Positions 8,119-17,370 of a stretch of DNA of 64,000 nt are shown here, one piece after another (positions within the stretch are counted from its first letter, which is position 1; every line of letters starts with the position of its first letter). The notes beneath the pieces were generated by a model. That model ran no database searches. It was given only the letters and a program-made list of their open reading frames with translations, and was not told the DNA's origin. Source of the stretch: Xenorhabdus nematophila ATCC 19061 (GTDB taxonomy: Bacteria; Pseudomonadota; Gammaproteobacteria; Enterobacterales; Enterobacteriaceae); assembly GCF_000252955.1 (NCBI RefSeq), contig NC_014170.1, positions 1 to 64,000 of the forward strand. Direction: 5' to 3'. Made by a program: the position numbers and the translations under genes.

Positions 8119-9982
8119 ATGCTGAAAGCCCTGAACAAGTTATTTGGTGGGCGAAGTGGAGTGATCGAGACCGCGCCAAGCGCCAGAGTGTTGCCGCTTA
8201 AAGACGTGGAAGATGAAGAAATCCCTCGATACCCGCCTTTTGCCAAGGGCCTGCCAGTGGCCCCACTAGACAAGATACTGGCAACCCAAGCTGAACTAAT
8301 TGAGAAAGTGCGGAACTCTCTCGGTTTCACTGTGGACGACTTCAACCGGCTTGTTTTGCCGGTGATCCAACGGTATGCCGCGTTTGTTCACTTGCTGCCC
8401 GCTTCCGAATCTCACCATCACCGAGGAGCTGGTGGGTTGTTCCGGCATGGGCTTGAAGTAGCCTTTTGGGCAACTCAGGCATCTGAGTCGGTTATTTTTT
8501 CAATCGAGGGAACGCCTCGGGAACGCCGCGACAATGAACCGCGTTGGCGACTGGCGAGTTGCTTCTCCGGGCTCCTGCATGATGTGGGCAAACCGTTGTC
8601 AGATGTATCTATTACAGATAAAGACGGATCGATCACATGGAATCCTTATTCAGAGTCACTTCATGACTGGGCGCACCGTCACGGAATAGAGCGTTACTTT
8701 ATCCGGTGGCGCGATAAGAGACACAAAAGGCATGAGCAATTCTCGCTGCTGGCTTGGCATCGAATTATTCCGGCTGAGACGCAGGAGTTTCTTTCCAAAT
8801 CAGGGCCTTCCATTATCGAGGCGATGCTTGAAGCTATTTTGGGAACCACTGTCAATCAGCCTGTTATTGCCTATGTTGGCCGTTGAGCCAGAAGAGACTT
8901 CTGCCACAACAGAAATGTCACAAGCGAACAAACCTAATCAACAGGAAAAGGACGCTAAGACATTACTGTCTGAGATGCTTGCTGGCTATGGCGAAGCATC
9001 TGCTCTGCTTGAGCAGGCGATCATGCCTGTTCTGGAAGGGAAAAAGACGCTGGGAGAGGTTCTATGTCTGATGAAGGGCCAGGCCGTCATCCTATACCCA
9101 GAAGGTGCTCGGTCATTAGGTGCGCCGTCAGAAGTTCTCTCAAAGCTATCCCATGCCGATGCGATTGTTCCAGACCCTATTATGCCTGGTCGTAAAGTGC
9201 GAGATTTCAGCGGTGTGAAAGCAATTGTGCTGGCGCAACAACTTTCAGATGCAGTCGTAGCGGCCATCAAGGAAGTAGAAGCGTCAATGGGTGGATACCA
9301 GGATGTCTTTGAGCTTGTGTCTCCTCCTGATTCTGATATCAGAAAGAGCAAGTCTGCTCCGAAACAACAAAGCCAACCGATGCAGAAAAAAAACCAACAA
9401 CAGAAGTCTGATGCTGGATCAGGTCAAGCTGCACCGGCAAAAGACACGAAAGGAAAAGCTGATCAGAAACCTCAAAAGGAGAAAAAAGGTGACACCTCCT
9501 CTGTGGTTGAGGGGCATGAAATCAAGCCGATTGAAGAAAAACAGAACGTGGCTCGCCTTCCCAAGAGAGAGGCTCAACCCGAAGCTGTTGTAGTTACCAA
9601 AGTTGAGCGTGAAAAGGAACTGGGTCACATCGAGGTCCGAGAAAGGGAAGAGCAAGAGGTGAGGGAGTTTGAACCACCAAAGGCTAAAACAAACCCGAAA
9701 GACATCAAAGACGAAGACTTCTTGCCGCCTGGTGTTACCCCTGAGAAAGCGATTTTGATCCTCAAGGACATGATCCAGAAACGCTCGGGCAGATGGCTAG
9801 TTACACCTGTTTTGGAAGAAGACGGCTGCTTAGTAACCAGCGATAAAGCGTTCGACATGATTGCCGGGGAAAACATCGGCATCAACAAACACATCCTCTG
9901 CGGGATGTTGAGCCGGGCACAAAAACGCCCTTTGCTCAAAAAACGTCAAGGAAAATTGTATTTAGAGGTAGATGAAACATGA
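8119..9982 (+). pseudogene. traI: traI relaxase (MOBH), central deletion and frameshift
   Basis: The first 255 codons encode the N-terminal MOBH relaxase domain, including SESHHHRGAGGLFRHGLEVA and LLHDVGKPLSD (HD-type motif). After about position 8870 the original frame hits a stop (8886), while the next frame carries the C-terminal part of TraI (MSQANKPNQQ... to LYLEVDET at 9982) with its long charged Q/K/E linker and the DFLPPGVTPEKAI domain. From memory, IncA/C and SXT TraI proteins are clearly longer, so a central block is missing and the two parts are out of frame. The relaxase is probably nonfunctional as one protein. An AcaCD-like box precedes it. Confidence 0.8.
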
Positions 9983-10485
9983 CAATGAGTTATGACCCGC
10001 TCGCCTACGAGATGCCGTGGCGGCCTAACTATGAAAAAAATGCTGTGGCAGGCTGGCTTGCAGCCTCCGGTGCTGCTTTGGCCGTGGAGCAGGTCAGCAC
10101 TATGCCTCCAGAGCCCTTTTATTGGATGACGGGGATCTGTGGTGTGATGGCAATGGCTCGTTTGCCTAAGGCTATCAAGCTCCATTTGCTGCAAAAGCAT
10201 TTGAGGGGCCGAGACTTAGAGTTTATCTCCATTACGGAGCTCCAGAAGTACATCAAAGATACGCCGGAAGATATGTGGCTTGGTAGTGGGTTCCTGTGGG
10301 AAAACCGTCATGCCCAGCGCGTGTTTGAGATCCTGAAACGAGATTGGACCTCTATCGTCGGAAAAGAATCGACGGTTAAAAAAGTTGTTCGGAAAATACA
10401 GGGTAAGAGAAAAGAGTTGCCAATCGGCCAGCCCTGGATTCACGGGGTTGAGCCAAAAGAAGAAAAACTGATGCAGCCTCTAAAG
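9979..10485 (+). pseudogene. traD: traD coupling protein, N-terminal fragment
   Basis: The first 169 codons of the TraD coupling protein (MTMSYDPLAYEMPWRPNYEK...) overlap the end of traI by 4 nt. The frame is cut by an IS481-family element after ...EKLMQPLK. The next residues, HTEGHTLIVGTTGSGKT, continue in frame after the element at 11696, so before the insertion this was one gene. TraD would carry relaxosome DNA to the transfer pore. The fragment holds the N-terminal membrane-linked part and no ATPase motif. Confidence 0.82.
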
Positions 10486-11688
10486 TGTACTAGTCGCGAC
10501 TTGATCTGACAGTTACCCACTTTGTTATCGGCGACTGTCAGATTATATTTGGGTCAAATTTTTTTCTGCCCAAATGGATTTCCCATCCTGAAGGGTTTCT
10601 ATTGGTGTCCGGCCGCAACACATTTTTCCTTGATGAGTGCGGTGATTGTTGTAATTGTCCATCCATTTGTCCAGATCTTTTTGTAACTCATCCAATGAGC
10701 CATACAATTTCTTTCTGAACGTCACTTGATAAAATTCATTCAGGATGGTTTTGTGAAACCGTTCACAGATGCCATTGGTTTGCGGTGACATCGCCTTTGT
10801 CCTGGTATGGTCGATATCATTGACAGCCAGATACAGTTGGTAATCATGGTGCTCAACACGCCCGCAATATTCGGTGCCTCTGTCTGTCAGAATACGTAAC
10901 ATCGGCAATCTATGAGCGCTGAAGAACGGCAGCACACGGTCATTCAGTAAATCCGCCGCCGTAATGGGCGTTTTACTCGTATAGAGTTTCGCGAAAGCCA
11001 CTTTACTGTAAGTATCGACGAAAGTTTGTTGGTACAAGCGTCCCACGCCTTTAAGATTACCGACATAAAAGGTATCTTGCGACCCTAAATAGCCAGGATG
11101 AGCGGTTTCAATTTCGCCACAAGCTTCGTCATCATGCTGCTTACGTTCAAGGGCGGCGACCTGCTCGTCAGTCAGGATAATGCCTTCGTCAGCCACTTTC
11201 TTTTCAAGGGCTGCCAGGCGCTTTTTGAAGTTCTCAAGATGATGTCTGAGCCAGATAGAACGGACACCACTGGCAGACACAAAGATGCCTGCTTTTCTGA
11301 GCTCATTACTCGTTCTGGCCTGCCCATAGGCCGGGAATTCGATGGCCGAGTTGATAACGGCGTGTTCGGTCTCCGCATCCACACGGTTCTTCAGATTAGG
11401 GGTTTTTCTGCTTTGGTTGATTAATGCATCAATCCCGCCCGTTTCAACGAGTTCCTGATAACGATAAAACGTATCTCTGGATACGCCCATCACTTTACAG
11501 GCTCTCGAGACATTACTGAGTTCTTCAGCGAGATTAAGCAGACCCGCCTTGTGTTTGATGATGGGATTGCTAGTATAAAGCATGAGAGTGACCTCTTAGT
11601 CTTTGATTATGGATTCATCACCTTTAATCAAAGTCGGTAACTCTCTTCTTTTCAAACTGAAGTGTCAGATCTGGTCTGAACTAATACA
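10486..11688 (-). mobile_element. IS481-family insertion sequence in traD
   Basis: The element is 1203 bp. Its ends are imperfect inverted repeats of about 27 bp: TGTACTAGTCGC... on the left, and TGTATTAGTTCA... reading inward on the right, both reaching ATCTGACA. It is flanked by a 7-bp direct repeat TCTAAAG (10479-10485 and 11689-11695), read as the target-site duplication. Removing the element and one repeat restores the traD frame. Confidence 0.88.
10543..11583 (-). CDS. IS481-family transposase
   Basis: A 346-aa DDE transposase with an N-terminal HTH (SNVSRACKVMGVSRDTFYRYQE), a DDE core with FVDTYSKVAFAKLY and LTDRGTEYCG, and the catalytic Glu region ICERFHKTILNEFY. The length is normal for IS481 and the frame is intact, so the element may be active. 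It reads opposite to traD. Confidence 0.9.
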   Translation of the reverse strand: MLYTSNPIIKHKAGLLNLAEELSNVSRACKVMGVSRDTFYRYQELVETGGIDALINQSRKTPNLKNRVDAETEHAVINSAIEFPAYGQARTSNELRKAGIFVSASGVRSIWLRHHLENFKKRLAALEKKVADEGIILTDEQVAALERKQHDDEACGEIETAHPGYLGSQDTFYVGNLKGVGRLYQQTFVDTYSKVAFAKLYTSKTPITAADLLNDRVLPFFSAHRLPMLRILTDRGTEYCGRVEHHDYQLYLAVNDIDHTRTKAMSPQTNGICERFHKTILNEFYQVTFRKKLYGSLDELQKDLDKWMDNYNNHRTHQGKMCCGRTPIETLQDGKSIWAEKNLTQI

Positions 11689-11695
11689 TCTAAAG

Positions 11696-12382
11696 CATAC
11701 AGAGGGGCACACTCTAATTGTAGGGACCACCGGTTCGGGCAAGACCCGTATGTTCGACATCCTGATCTCTCAGGCCATCCTGCGCGGTGAAGCTGTGATT
11801 ATCATAGACCCGAAAGGTGATAAGGAGATGCGAGACAATGCCAGACGGGCCTGTGAAGCTATGGGACAACCGGAAAGGTTCGTCTCATTCCACCCTGCAT
11901 TCCCAGAAGAATCAGTGCGTATCGATCCCCTGCGAAATTTCACCCGTGTAACGGAAATCGCAAGTCGATTGGCTGCATTGATCCCCTCAGAAGAAGAGCG
12001 CCAGAAATCCAAAGGTATGCAGGACATGGGGAAGGGCTGGTTCGCGTGGGTTAAGGGCCGCATGGAGGCCTTTGTTAACGTCATTTACCAGTTCTATACC
12101 AGACTGGCGCTGTTGGCCGCGTGGGCTCCCTATATGCTCATCCTGTTTGTACCGGCTGTGTACGACGGGATGATGACCTGGCGCATCAAACGGACCAACT
12201 TCGACTACGCAAGCCCAGTTTTGCATCGCTATAGCGTTCGCGGAACAATGTACCTGATGGCTGGTTTGTTCATCGCATTCTTCATCCCTATAGCGCTCGA
12301 TCCGGTTGTCATTCCACTGACAATGATGACCTGTTGCGTTCTGGTAGGTCTGACGTTCGGCAACCTACAAAAACGGGTATAG
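11696..12382 (+). pseudogene. traD remainder fused in frame to a DUF4400/traJ-like C-terminus
   Basis: Residues from HTEGHTLIVGTTGSGKTRM to about ...LAALIPSE belong to TraD, with Walker A GTTGSGKT and IIIDPKGDK. At about position 11990 the reading passes without a break into a different protein (EERQKSKGMQDMGKGWFAWV...), whose four-helix membrane C-terminus (APYMLILFVPAVYDGMMTWR...) resembles the DUF4400 membrane protein that follows traD in SXT and IncA/C elements. Most of the TraD ATPase, including the Walker B part, and the front of the DUF4400 gene are absent. An upstream TTG/ATG lies inside the IS end and could allow expression, but neither ancestral function should remain. Confidence 0.75.
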
Positions 12383-12390
12383 GAGGGGTA

Positions 12391-12837
12391 ATGAGCTACT
12401 CCGTTTTAAATCAAGATGGGGTGCATCTGTGTGACATTCCACGGAATGTCTATCAGTTGATACGTCGCCAGTCCCTGTCAGAGTTGTGGCTTTACTGGGT
12501 GCAGATTTTGAATTTGGTTAAGGTGTTAATTGCTTGCGTCGGGAAGATGGTCTTTGTGATGCCGGTAGCATGGTTCTGGGTGCTGTTTTTGTGCAGCCTG
12601 GTTGCACCAGAACGAATTTCTGACGTATCAGGACTTTTCTATCCAGATGTGATCGGGTGGGCTGCTGGCGCGGCTATCACCATCATCATTTACTCTGCAT
12701 TCACACGACCAGCAATGTACGGATACCACAACGTATTCAAGCAGCATATCTGCTCAAGAGTAAAGCAAATAACGCCCGAGGTCAGAACCGTCTCGGGGCC
12801 ACTGTTCTTCTACAGAAACGAAATTGGAACGATATAG
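12391..12837 (+). CDS. Membrane protein of the transfer region
   Basis: A 148-aa protein with hydrophobic segments near residues 40-75 and 88-110. The start at 12391 has AGGAGG directly upstream. It follows the traJ-like gene by 8 nt and precedes a secreted protein gene by 9 nt, so it sits in the traI-traD operon. Family not recognised by name; conserved position suggests a transfer role. Confidence 0.6.
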   Translation: MSYSVLNQDGVHLCDIPRNVYQLIRRQSLSELWLYWVQILNLVKVLIACVGKMVFVMPVAWFWVLFLCSLVAPERISDVSGLFYPDVIGWAAGAAITIIIYSAFTRPAMYGYHNVFKQHICSRVKQITPEVRTVSGPLFFYRNEIGTI

Positions 12838-12846
12838 AGAGAAACC

Positions 12847-13224
12847 ATGAACGTAACCAAGAAAATTCATCTGCTGGCGCTGGGATTGTTTATGACCGGT
12901 ACTGCCATCGCTGCACCTGATGTACTCAATGACGATGCAAAGCTCAAAAACCTTGAGAAGGTGTGCCCTGACTGTGAAATGGTGGCAAAAGATGTGCTCA
13001 ATCTTCGGGTTCAAAACTGCCAGCTAAAAGATACCTCCAGTGCAATGATGATAGGAACTATGCAAAATGACCCTATGTTTTCGTTTATGCTGGCGGTACA
13101 CACTGCGGCAGGCTCGGAGGCATACAAAACAGTAGTTGGTGCCGCTGGCAACCATGTTGACTGTGAAAACCCGTTGAACTGGATCAAGCTGACCCAGCAA
13201 GCAATTAAAGGAGGCAAAGTCTAA
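12847..13224 (+). CDS. Periplasmic cysteine-containing protein
   Basis: A 125-aa protein with a clear signal peptide (MNVTKKIHLLALGLFMTGTAIA, cleavage near AIA-AP) and four Cys in the mature part (CPDC near 39, then about 58 and 101), suggesting disulfide bonds. It overlaps the next gene by one base. It lies in the first transfer operon; function unknown. Confidence 0.6.
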   Translation: MNVTKKIHLLALGLFMTGTAIAAPDVLNDDAKLKNLEKVCPDCEMVAKDVLNLRVQNCQLKDTSSAMMIGTMQNDPMFSFMLAVHTAAGSEAYKTVVGAAGNHVDCENPLNWIKLTQQAIKGGKV

Positions 13225-13886
13225 TGCGTAAGAGAGATTTCTTTTTTGGAGAAGTGTATGAGGGGAGTGGAGTAGCCACTCTACGACTGAGTGATATGGA
13301 GTCATTGGCAAGGAAAGTGTCAGCAGAGTTCTTCACCGCACAACTGAACCGTATGTTGAAAGAGCATGACGGTCAGTTGACGCTCAGCGATGGAACGTCG
13401 TACCCCAGCTTTTGGAGTTTCATCGACAAGGTTGATACCAAACAGGTTGGCTATGTGGAAATCTATGCTCGTCAAGATGTCAACGATAATGTGGAAGCAA
13501 CGCTGGCTTGTGACATCGTTTTGGTTAATGGCGTGATCACCGTGAAGCCGCACTGGTGTGCTTACAAGGACATCCGGGCTGACGAAGTGATTTCCACCTT
13601 ACTGGTGCCTTTGCACTTGAAAGCTCTCCAGGATAAGGCTTACATTCGCTGGGATGATGGTGAAACCGAACCTCTGTTACAAAACGACTACTATCAGGCT
13701 GAACTTGAAAATGTGTTTAGTGTTTCCAAGTACCCATCAGCCATGAGCTGGGGCGATACAGCAGACCAGAAGGTTAAGCAGTACAAGATGGACCTTGAGT
13801 GCGCCACAGATGTTGGTCGTCGAGGTGTCTCATCAGAGCAAGCATGGGATGCTTATCGAGAACTCCGGCACAATAGAACAATGTGA
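13224..13886 (+). CDS. 220-aa unknown transfer-region protein
   Basis: A soluble, mixed protein (MRKRDFFFGEVYEGSGVATL...) with no signal peptide, membrane segment or motif I recognise. It overlaps the previous gene by one base and ends the first transfer operon; a terminator hairpin lies just downstream. Confidence 0.6.
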   Translation: MRKRDFFFGEVYEGSGVATLRLSDMESLARKVSAEFFTAQLNRMLKEHDGQLTLSDGTSYPSFWSFIDKVDTKQVGYVEIYARQDVNDNVEATLACDIVLVNGVITVKPHWCAYKDIRADEVISTLLVPLHLKALQDKAYIRWDDGETEPLLQNDYYQAELENVFSVSKYPSAMSWGDTADQKVKQYKMDLECATDVGRRGVSSEQAWDAYRELRHNRTM

Positions 13887-13889
13887 AAC

Positions 13890-13909
13890 AAGCGGCCATT
13901 GGCCGCTTT
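13890..13909 (+). terminator. Terminator after transfer operon 1
   Basis: AAGCGGCC-ATT-GGCCGCTT is a strong short hairpin with only TTT in its descending arm. It directly precedes the CTTTCACATGTGAAAG palindrome. Confidence 0.5.
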
Positions 13910-13910
13910 G

Positions 13911-13930
13911 AACTTTCACATGTGAAAGTT
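13911..13930. promoter_or_regulatory. Palindromic site CTTTCACATGTGAAAG
   Basis: A perfect 20-bp palindrome, AACTTTCACATGTGAAAGTT, lies between two transfer operons. It is one of five such sites in the window (87, 3491, 13911, 35219, 49401). Confidence 0.6.
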
Positions 13931-13976
13931 TTTCGCCTCCCGCTCTTATCATCTCCTCGAATAAACCTCCATAAAG

Positions 13977-13999
13977 TGCCCAAAATGGGCCGTAACAGC
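13977..13999 (+). promoter_or_regulatory. AcaCD-like activator box before the traL-traE operon
   Basis: TGCCCAAAATGGGC followed by CGTAACAGC is one of the best matches to the repeated box. It lies about 70 nt before the first ATG of the next operon. Confidence 0.7.
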
Positions 14000-14066
14000 A
14001 CTGTGCCTGGATTGCTCAATTAAGAGACGATTACTCCGTGATGACGACAAGTTATTTGGAGGGTCT

Positions 14067-14210
14067 ATGTCCGCACAAGCTCACGTCAGAGAAAGCGAAA
14101 GCTCATCTGGTTCATTCGTCTCCTGGCAGTTCCTTGTATGGCAGGTGATGTTCGTTATAGGTGTTGTTGCAGGGATGAACCTGGAACACGCATTTAATTT
14201 TCTTGGTTAA
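14067..14210 (+). CDS. 47-aa membrane peptide at the traL position
   Basis: An ATG after TTGGAGGGTCT opens 47 codons ending in FNFLG. There is one hydrophobic stretch (VMFVIGVVAG). TraL of F/SXT-type systems, about 90-100 aa with two hydrophobic regions, normally lies just before traE. This may be a shortened TraL or a separate small gene; I cannot recognise conserved TraL residues. The neighbouring traE is also shortened, which makes a deletion plausible. Confidence 0.5.
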   Translation: MSAQAHVRESESSSGSFVSWQFLVWQVMFVIGVVAGMNLEHAFNFLG

Positions 14211-14221
14211 GGGGAGAGGTC

Positions 14222-14569
14222 GTGAACGTTAATAAACAGTTTTTCTGGTTTCTGATGAACGTGGTGCTTATGTGCATTCAAGCTCAGCAGATCAAAAACG
14301 ACCGAGTAACCATGAGGTTCGAGCCGAGATTTGTTGAGTATGAGCCCAAGAGCGACAAGGTTTTTGTCTACGGATATTCCTATGTCAAAGGGGCTTCTTC
14401 TAACGAGGAACGTAGCGAACGCTCCTACGAGTTCGCTATCAAAATTTCAAACTACGCGCCCGTGCTGGACTACATCGACACCTATGTAGGAAAGCCACGC
14501 ACCAAAGCTGTTTTGGAGCAACTCCAGCGCAAAGAAGAGAACCGGAGAAAGAATGAAGAACAACGCTAA
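14222..14569 (+). pseudogene. traE: traE, internally shortened
   Basis: A 115-codon frame (GTG start at 14222 behind GGGGAGAGGT). The start has one hydrophobic segment, as in TraE. From about residue 25 on (RVTMRFEPRFVEYEPKSDKVFVYGYSYVKG...) it resembles the C-terminal half of TraE, the inner-membrane pilus-assembly protein related to VirB8-like components. TraE is usually near 200 aa, so about 80-90 residues of the middle seem to be missing in frame. It overlaps traK by 17 nt. Confidence 0.6.
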
Positions 14570-15470
14570 AATTTCGCTTCTGGCGCTGTCCTTGGCGCTT
14601 GGAACATCAATGGCCTATGCCTCGGATGATATTCCTGTTGTCCCGGCAAGCGTTATGAAAAAAGACGTTCCAGCCCCTGTGACGTCGGGACAAAACGCCA
14701 GTGAAGTAGTGGGTCATGTAAATGAAAACCCCATGCTGACGATGAAACCCGGCGTAAACCAAATAATCCCTATTGCCATTGGTCATCCCAATCGTGTTGT
14801 AACACCTTTCAGTAATCCGGAGATTGTCTCCACTTCCCTGACTGGAGCAAACGAAAACGGTCAATGCGGTGAGGTTTGTATCAAAGAGAACGTGGTCTAT
14901 GTCGCTACGGATAAACAATACCCTGTGACTATGTTCATTACGGAAAAAGGCTCAGAAGCCCAAGCATTAAGCCTGACTATGGTTCCTCGCCGTATTCCGC
15001 CTAGAGAAGTATTTCTCAAACTCGATGGTGGTGTAGGGATCAGTGGGGCATTTGCTAATTCCAAGGCTGAGGCTTGGGAACAGAGCCAGCCTTACGTCGA
15101 AACTATCCGCTCTGTGTTCAGGAAAATTGCCATCGGGGAAGTTCCACAGGGTTACACGTTGAACCGTATCCCTGCCGGAGCTGCTGTACCTAGTTGCTCA
15201 CACCCTGGGATTAAGGTGGATTTCGGCAAAGGGCAATACATGATGGGGCATCACCTGAATGTATTCATCGGTGTAGCACAGAACGTTTCTGAACAGCCTA
15301 TCGAGTTCAAAGAGGCTCTTTGTGGAAGCTGGGATGTCGCTGCTGTTACTACGTGGCCGCTCAACGTGCTTGAGTCCGGCCAGAAAACGGAACTCTATGT
15401 AGCGAAGAAACAAAAGCGGGGAATTGCTCCAACGTCTAAGCGTCCTTCGCTATTGGGAGGTGGTCAATGA
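14553..15470 (+). CDS. traK: TraK, outer-membrane core (secretin-like) protein
   Basis: A 305-aa periplasmic protein of the F-type transfer pore, equivalent to VirB9. The signal peptide is visible (SLLALSLALGTSMAYASDD), followed by a TraK-like beta-rich domain and a C-terminal half with two or three Cys. The length is normal. It starts inside traE and overlaps traB by 4 nt, a typical traE-K-B arrangement. Confidence 0.82.
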   Translation: MKNNAKISLLALSLALGTSMAYASDDIPVVPASVMKKDVPAPVTSGQNASEVVGHVNENPMLTMKPGVNQIIPIAIGHPNRVVTPFSNPEIVSTSLTGANENGQCGEVCIKENVVYVATDKQYPVTMFITEKGSEAQALSLTMVPRRIPPREVFLKLDGGVGISGAFANSKAEAWEQSQPYVETIRSVFRKIAIGEVPQGYTLNRIPAGAAVPSCSHPGIKVDFGKGQYMMGHHLNVFIGVAQNVSEQPIEFKEALCGSWDVAAVTTWPLNVLESGQKTELYVAKKQKRGIAPTSKRPSLLGGGQ

Positions 15471-16783
15471 TCAAACGATTCTGGACTGAGCTAGACCCCC
15501 AAAAGAAACGCTGGGTAGCAATTGCTGGTGGTCTATTCGTTCTTTTTGCAGTAGTGACGATGTTCTCTGGTGAGCCGAAGAAGGAAGAAAAACGTGGTAG
15601 GCAAGAAACCATCAAGCATGTTCTTACAGACAAAAATACCCGTGAGATCGGGATAGATTCGCTGTCTGCCGATGTGAAGATGGTGTCTCGTGAGAACTCA
15701 GACCTGAAAAAGGAGCTGGAGAAAGTCAAAAGAGAGCTGGAGCAAACAAAGGATACTGCCGGTAAATCCAGCGATGTTGGCAGAGAGATTTCTCGTCTAC
15801 GCCAAGACCTTGACCGCCTAACCCAGAAAAATATGGAGCTGTCTAAGAAGGTTGAAACTGGTGAGGCTGGTGGAAAAACAGCTTCTTCAACAGGGGATGC
15901 CAGAGCCGATGTTAATGGCACATCAGACGGTGAAGGTCAGTTCATGGAGAAAAAGCTGGACTACAAAGATCCGGCATCATTTTTCCGTGACGCACCACTC
16001 CCGGACTCGAAGGGTGGAGCTCCTGCAACAGGCAAAGGTGATGGCCGTGATGCCACCAAATCTGGTATTCAAATTGTGAGCTACTCACAGAAGGCACCAG
16101 AAGTTGAAGCGAAAGACGACAAGGATGATGAGTCCCTCTATCTGCCGTCTGGCTCCATCCTGACAGGTGTGCTTATCAACGGTATGGATGCACCTACTTC
16201 CCAGGGTGCCCGACGAGATCCATTCCCTTCAACGCTTCGGATTCAGAAAGAAGCCATATTGCCTAATCGTTTCCGTGCGGATGTCAGAGAGTGCTTCCTG
16301 ATTGTTTCAGGCTATGGCGACCTTAGTTCTGAACGAGCCTACCTACGTGGTGAGACATTCTCTTGTGTCCGGGAAGACGGGGGGATAATCGAAGCGAGGC
16401 TTGACTCTTATGCGGTAGGCGAGGATGGCAAGGCTGGTGTTCGAGGCCGCGTTGTATCGAAGCAAGGGCAGATTATTGCCAAGAGCCTGATGGCAGGATT
16501 CCTCGGTGGCGTGTCTGAGGCCTTTGATGTTAATCCTGTGCCTGTTGTTAACACTAACCCTGGCTCAAATACCCAGTATCAGTCTATTTTCTCTGGCCAG
16601 ATGTTGCAGGGGGCCGCTGTGAAGGGAGCCAGTAATGCCCTGAATCGTATCGCTCAATTCTATATCGACATGGCCGAAGGCATCTTTCCGGTCATCGAAG
16701 TCGATGCTGGCCGCCAAGTAGACATCATTGTGACCAAAGGCACCAAGCTACAAATTCGTTCCACTGGGGGCAATAAGAAATGA
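15467..16783 (+). CDS. traB: TraB, transfer-channel scaffold (VirB10-like)
   Basis: A 438-aa protein that spans the inner membrane and reaches the outer-membrane core. One membrane segment (WVAIAGGLFVLFAVVTMF, residues 17-34) is followed by a coiled coil (about 60-130, many K/E/L/R), a flexible G/S/D-rich linker and the TrbI/VirB10-like domain (from about 215, YLPSGSILTGVLINGMDAPT). The frame is intact. Overlaps of 4 nt with traK and traV indicate coupled translation. Confidence 0.87.
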   Translation: MIKRFWTELDPQKKRWVAIAGGLFVLFAVVTMFSGEPKKEEKRGRQETIKHVLTDKNTREIGIDSLSADVKMVSRENSDLKKELEKVKRELEQTKDTAGKSSDVGREISRLRQDLDRLTQKNMELSKKVETGEAGGKTASSTGDARADVNGTSDGEGQFMEKKLDYKDPASFFRDAPLPDSKGGAPATGKGDGRDATKSGIQIVSYSQKAPEVEAKDDKDDESLYLPSGSILTGVLINGMDAPTSQGARRDPFPSTLRIQKEAILPNRFRADVRECFLIVSGYGDLSSERAYLRGETFSCVREDGGIIEARLDSYAVGEDGKAGVRGRVVSKQGQIIAKSLMAGFLGGVSEAFDVNPVPVVNTNPGSNTQYQSIFSGQMLQGAAVKGASNALNRIAQFYIDMAEGIFPVIEVDAGRQVDIIVTKGTKLQIRSTGGNKK

Positions 16784-17358
16784 AAAATTTGAACATTTTG
16801 ACCAGAAAGGGCAGTTCCAGAGGAAAGGCTCAAAAGGAACAGGCAGTAAGATCAGCAAAGATGTTGGGGGTGGGAGCAGTTCTTCTAGTTCTGTCGGGCT
16901 GTTCCTCGCTCAACATCGGTAGCGATGAGTATAGCTGTCCGGGAATGCCGAGTGGTGTTCAGTGTATGTCAGCGAGAGACGTTTACGTCGCAACTAATGA
17001 CGGAAATGTCCCTCGCCCCATGAAGCCTGAGGAAGTCGAGGCCAAAGCGGAAGCGGATGGCGGAGGTTCCTCTGACGTTTCAGTGAACTCATCTAACTCC
17101 GGGGATTCGGTTATCGACAATTATGTCGCGCCACGTCTTCCGGATCGCCCAATTCCAATTCGCACACCGGCGCAGGTTATGCGGATTTGGGTAGCTCTCT
17201 GGGAGGACACCAATGGTGATCTCATCGTGACAGGGTATGTCTACACCGAAATCGAACCGCGCAGGTGGGTAATTGGGGATGGCACACCGCAAAGTGAGCC
17301 AGTTTTGAGACCGCTGCAAACGGTAACACACGAACCGAAGTCTGAAACAACTAAATAG
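16780..17358 (+). CDS. traV: TraV, outer-membrane lipoprotein (VirB7-like)
   Basis: A 192-aa lipoprotein with VLLVLSGCSSLNIG (lipobox Cys near residue 41 after a positively charged N-terminus). The early part, SDEYSCPGMPSGVQCMSARDVY, has the Cys pair and the GxxxxxC pattern typical of TraV, which anchors TraK and TraB at the outer membrane. The N-terminal region before the lipobox is long; a later start could apply. Confidence 0.82.
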   Translation: MKNLNILTRKGSSRGKAQKEQAVRSAKMLGVGAVLLVLSGCSSLNIGSDEYSCPGMPSGVQCMSARDVYVATNDGNVPRPMKPEEVEAKAEADGGGSSDVSVNSSNSGDSVIDNYVAPRLPDRPIPIRTPAQVMRIWVALWEDTNGDLIVTGYVYTEIEPRRWVIGDGTPQSEPVLRPLQTVTHEPKSETTK

Positions 17359-17370
17359 GAGATGTTCTTA

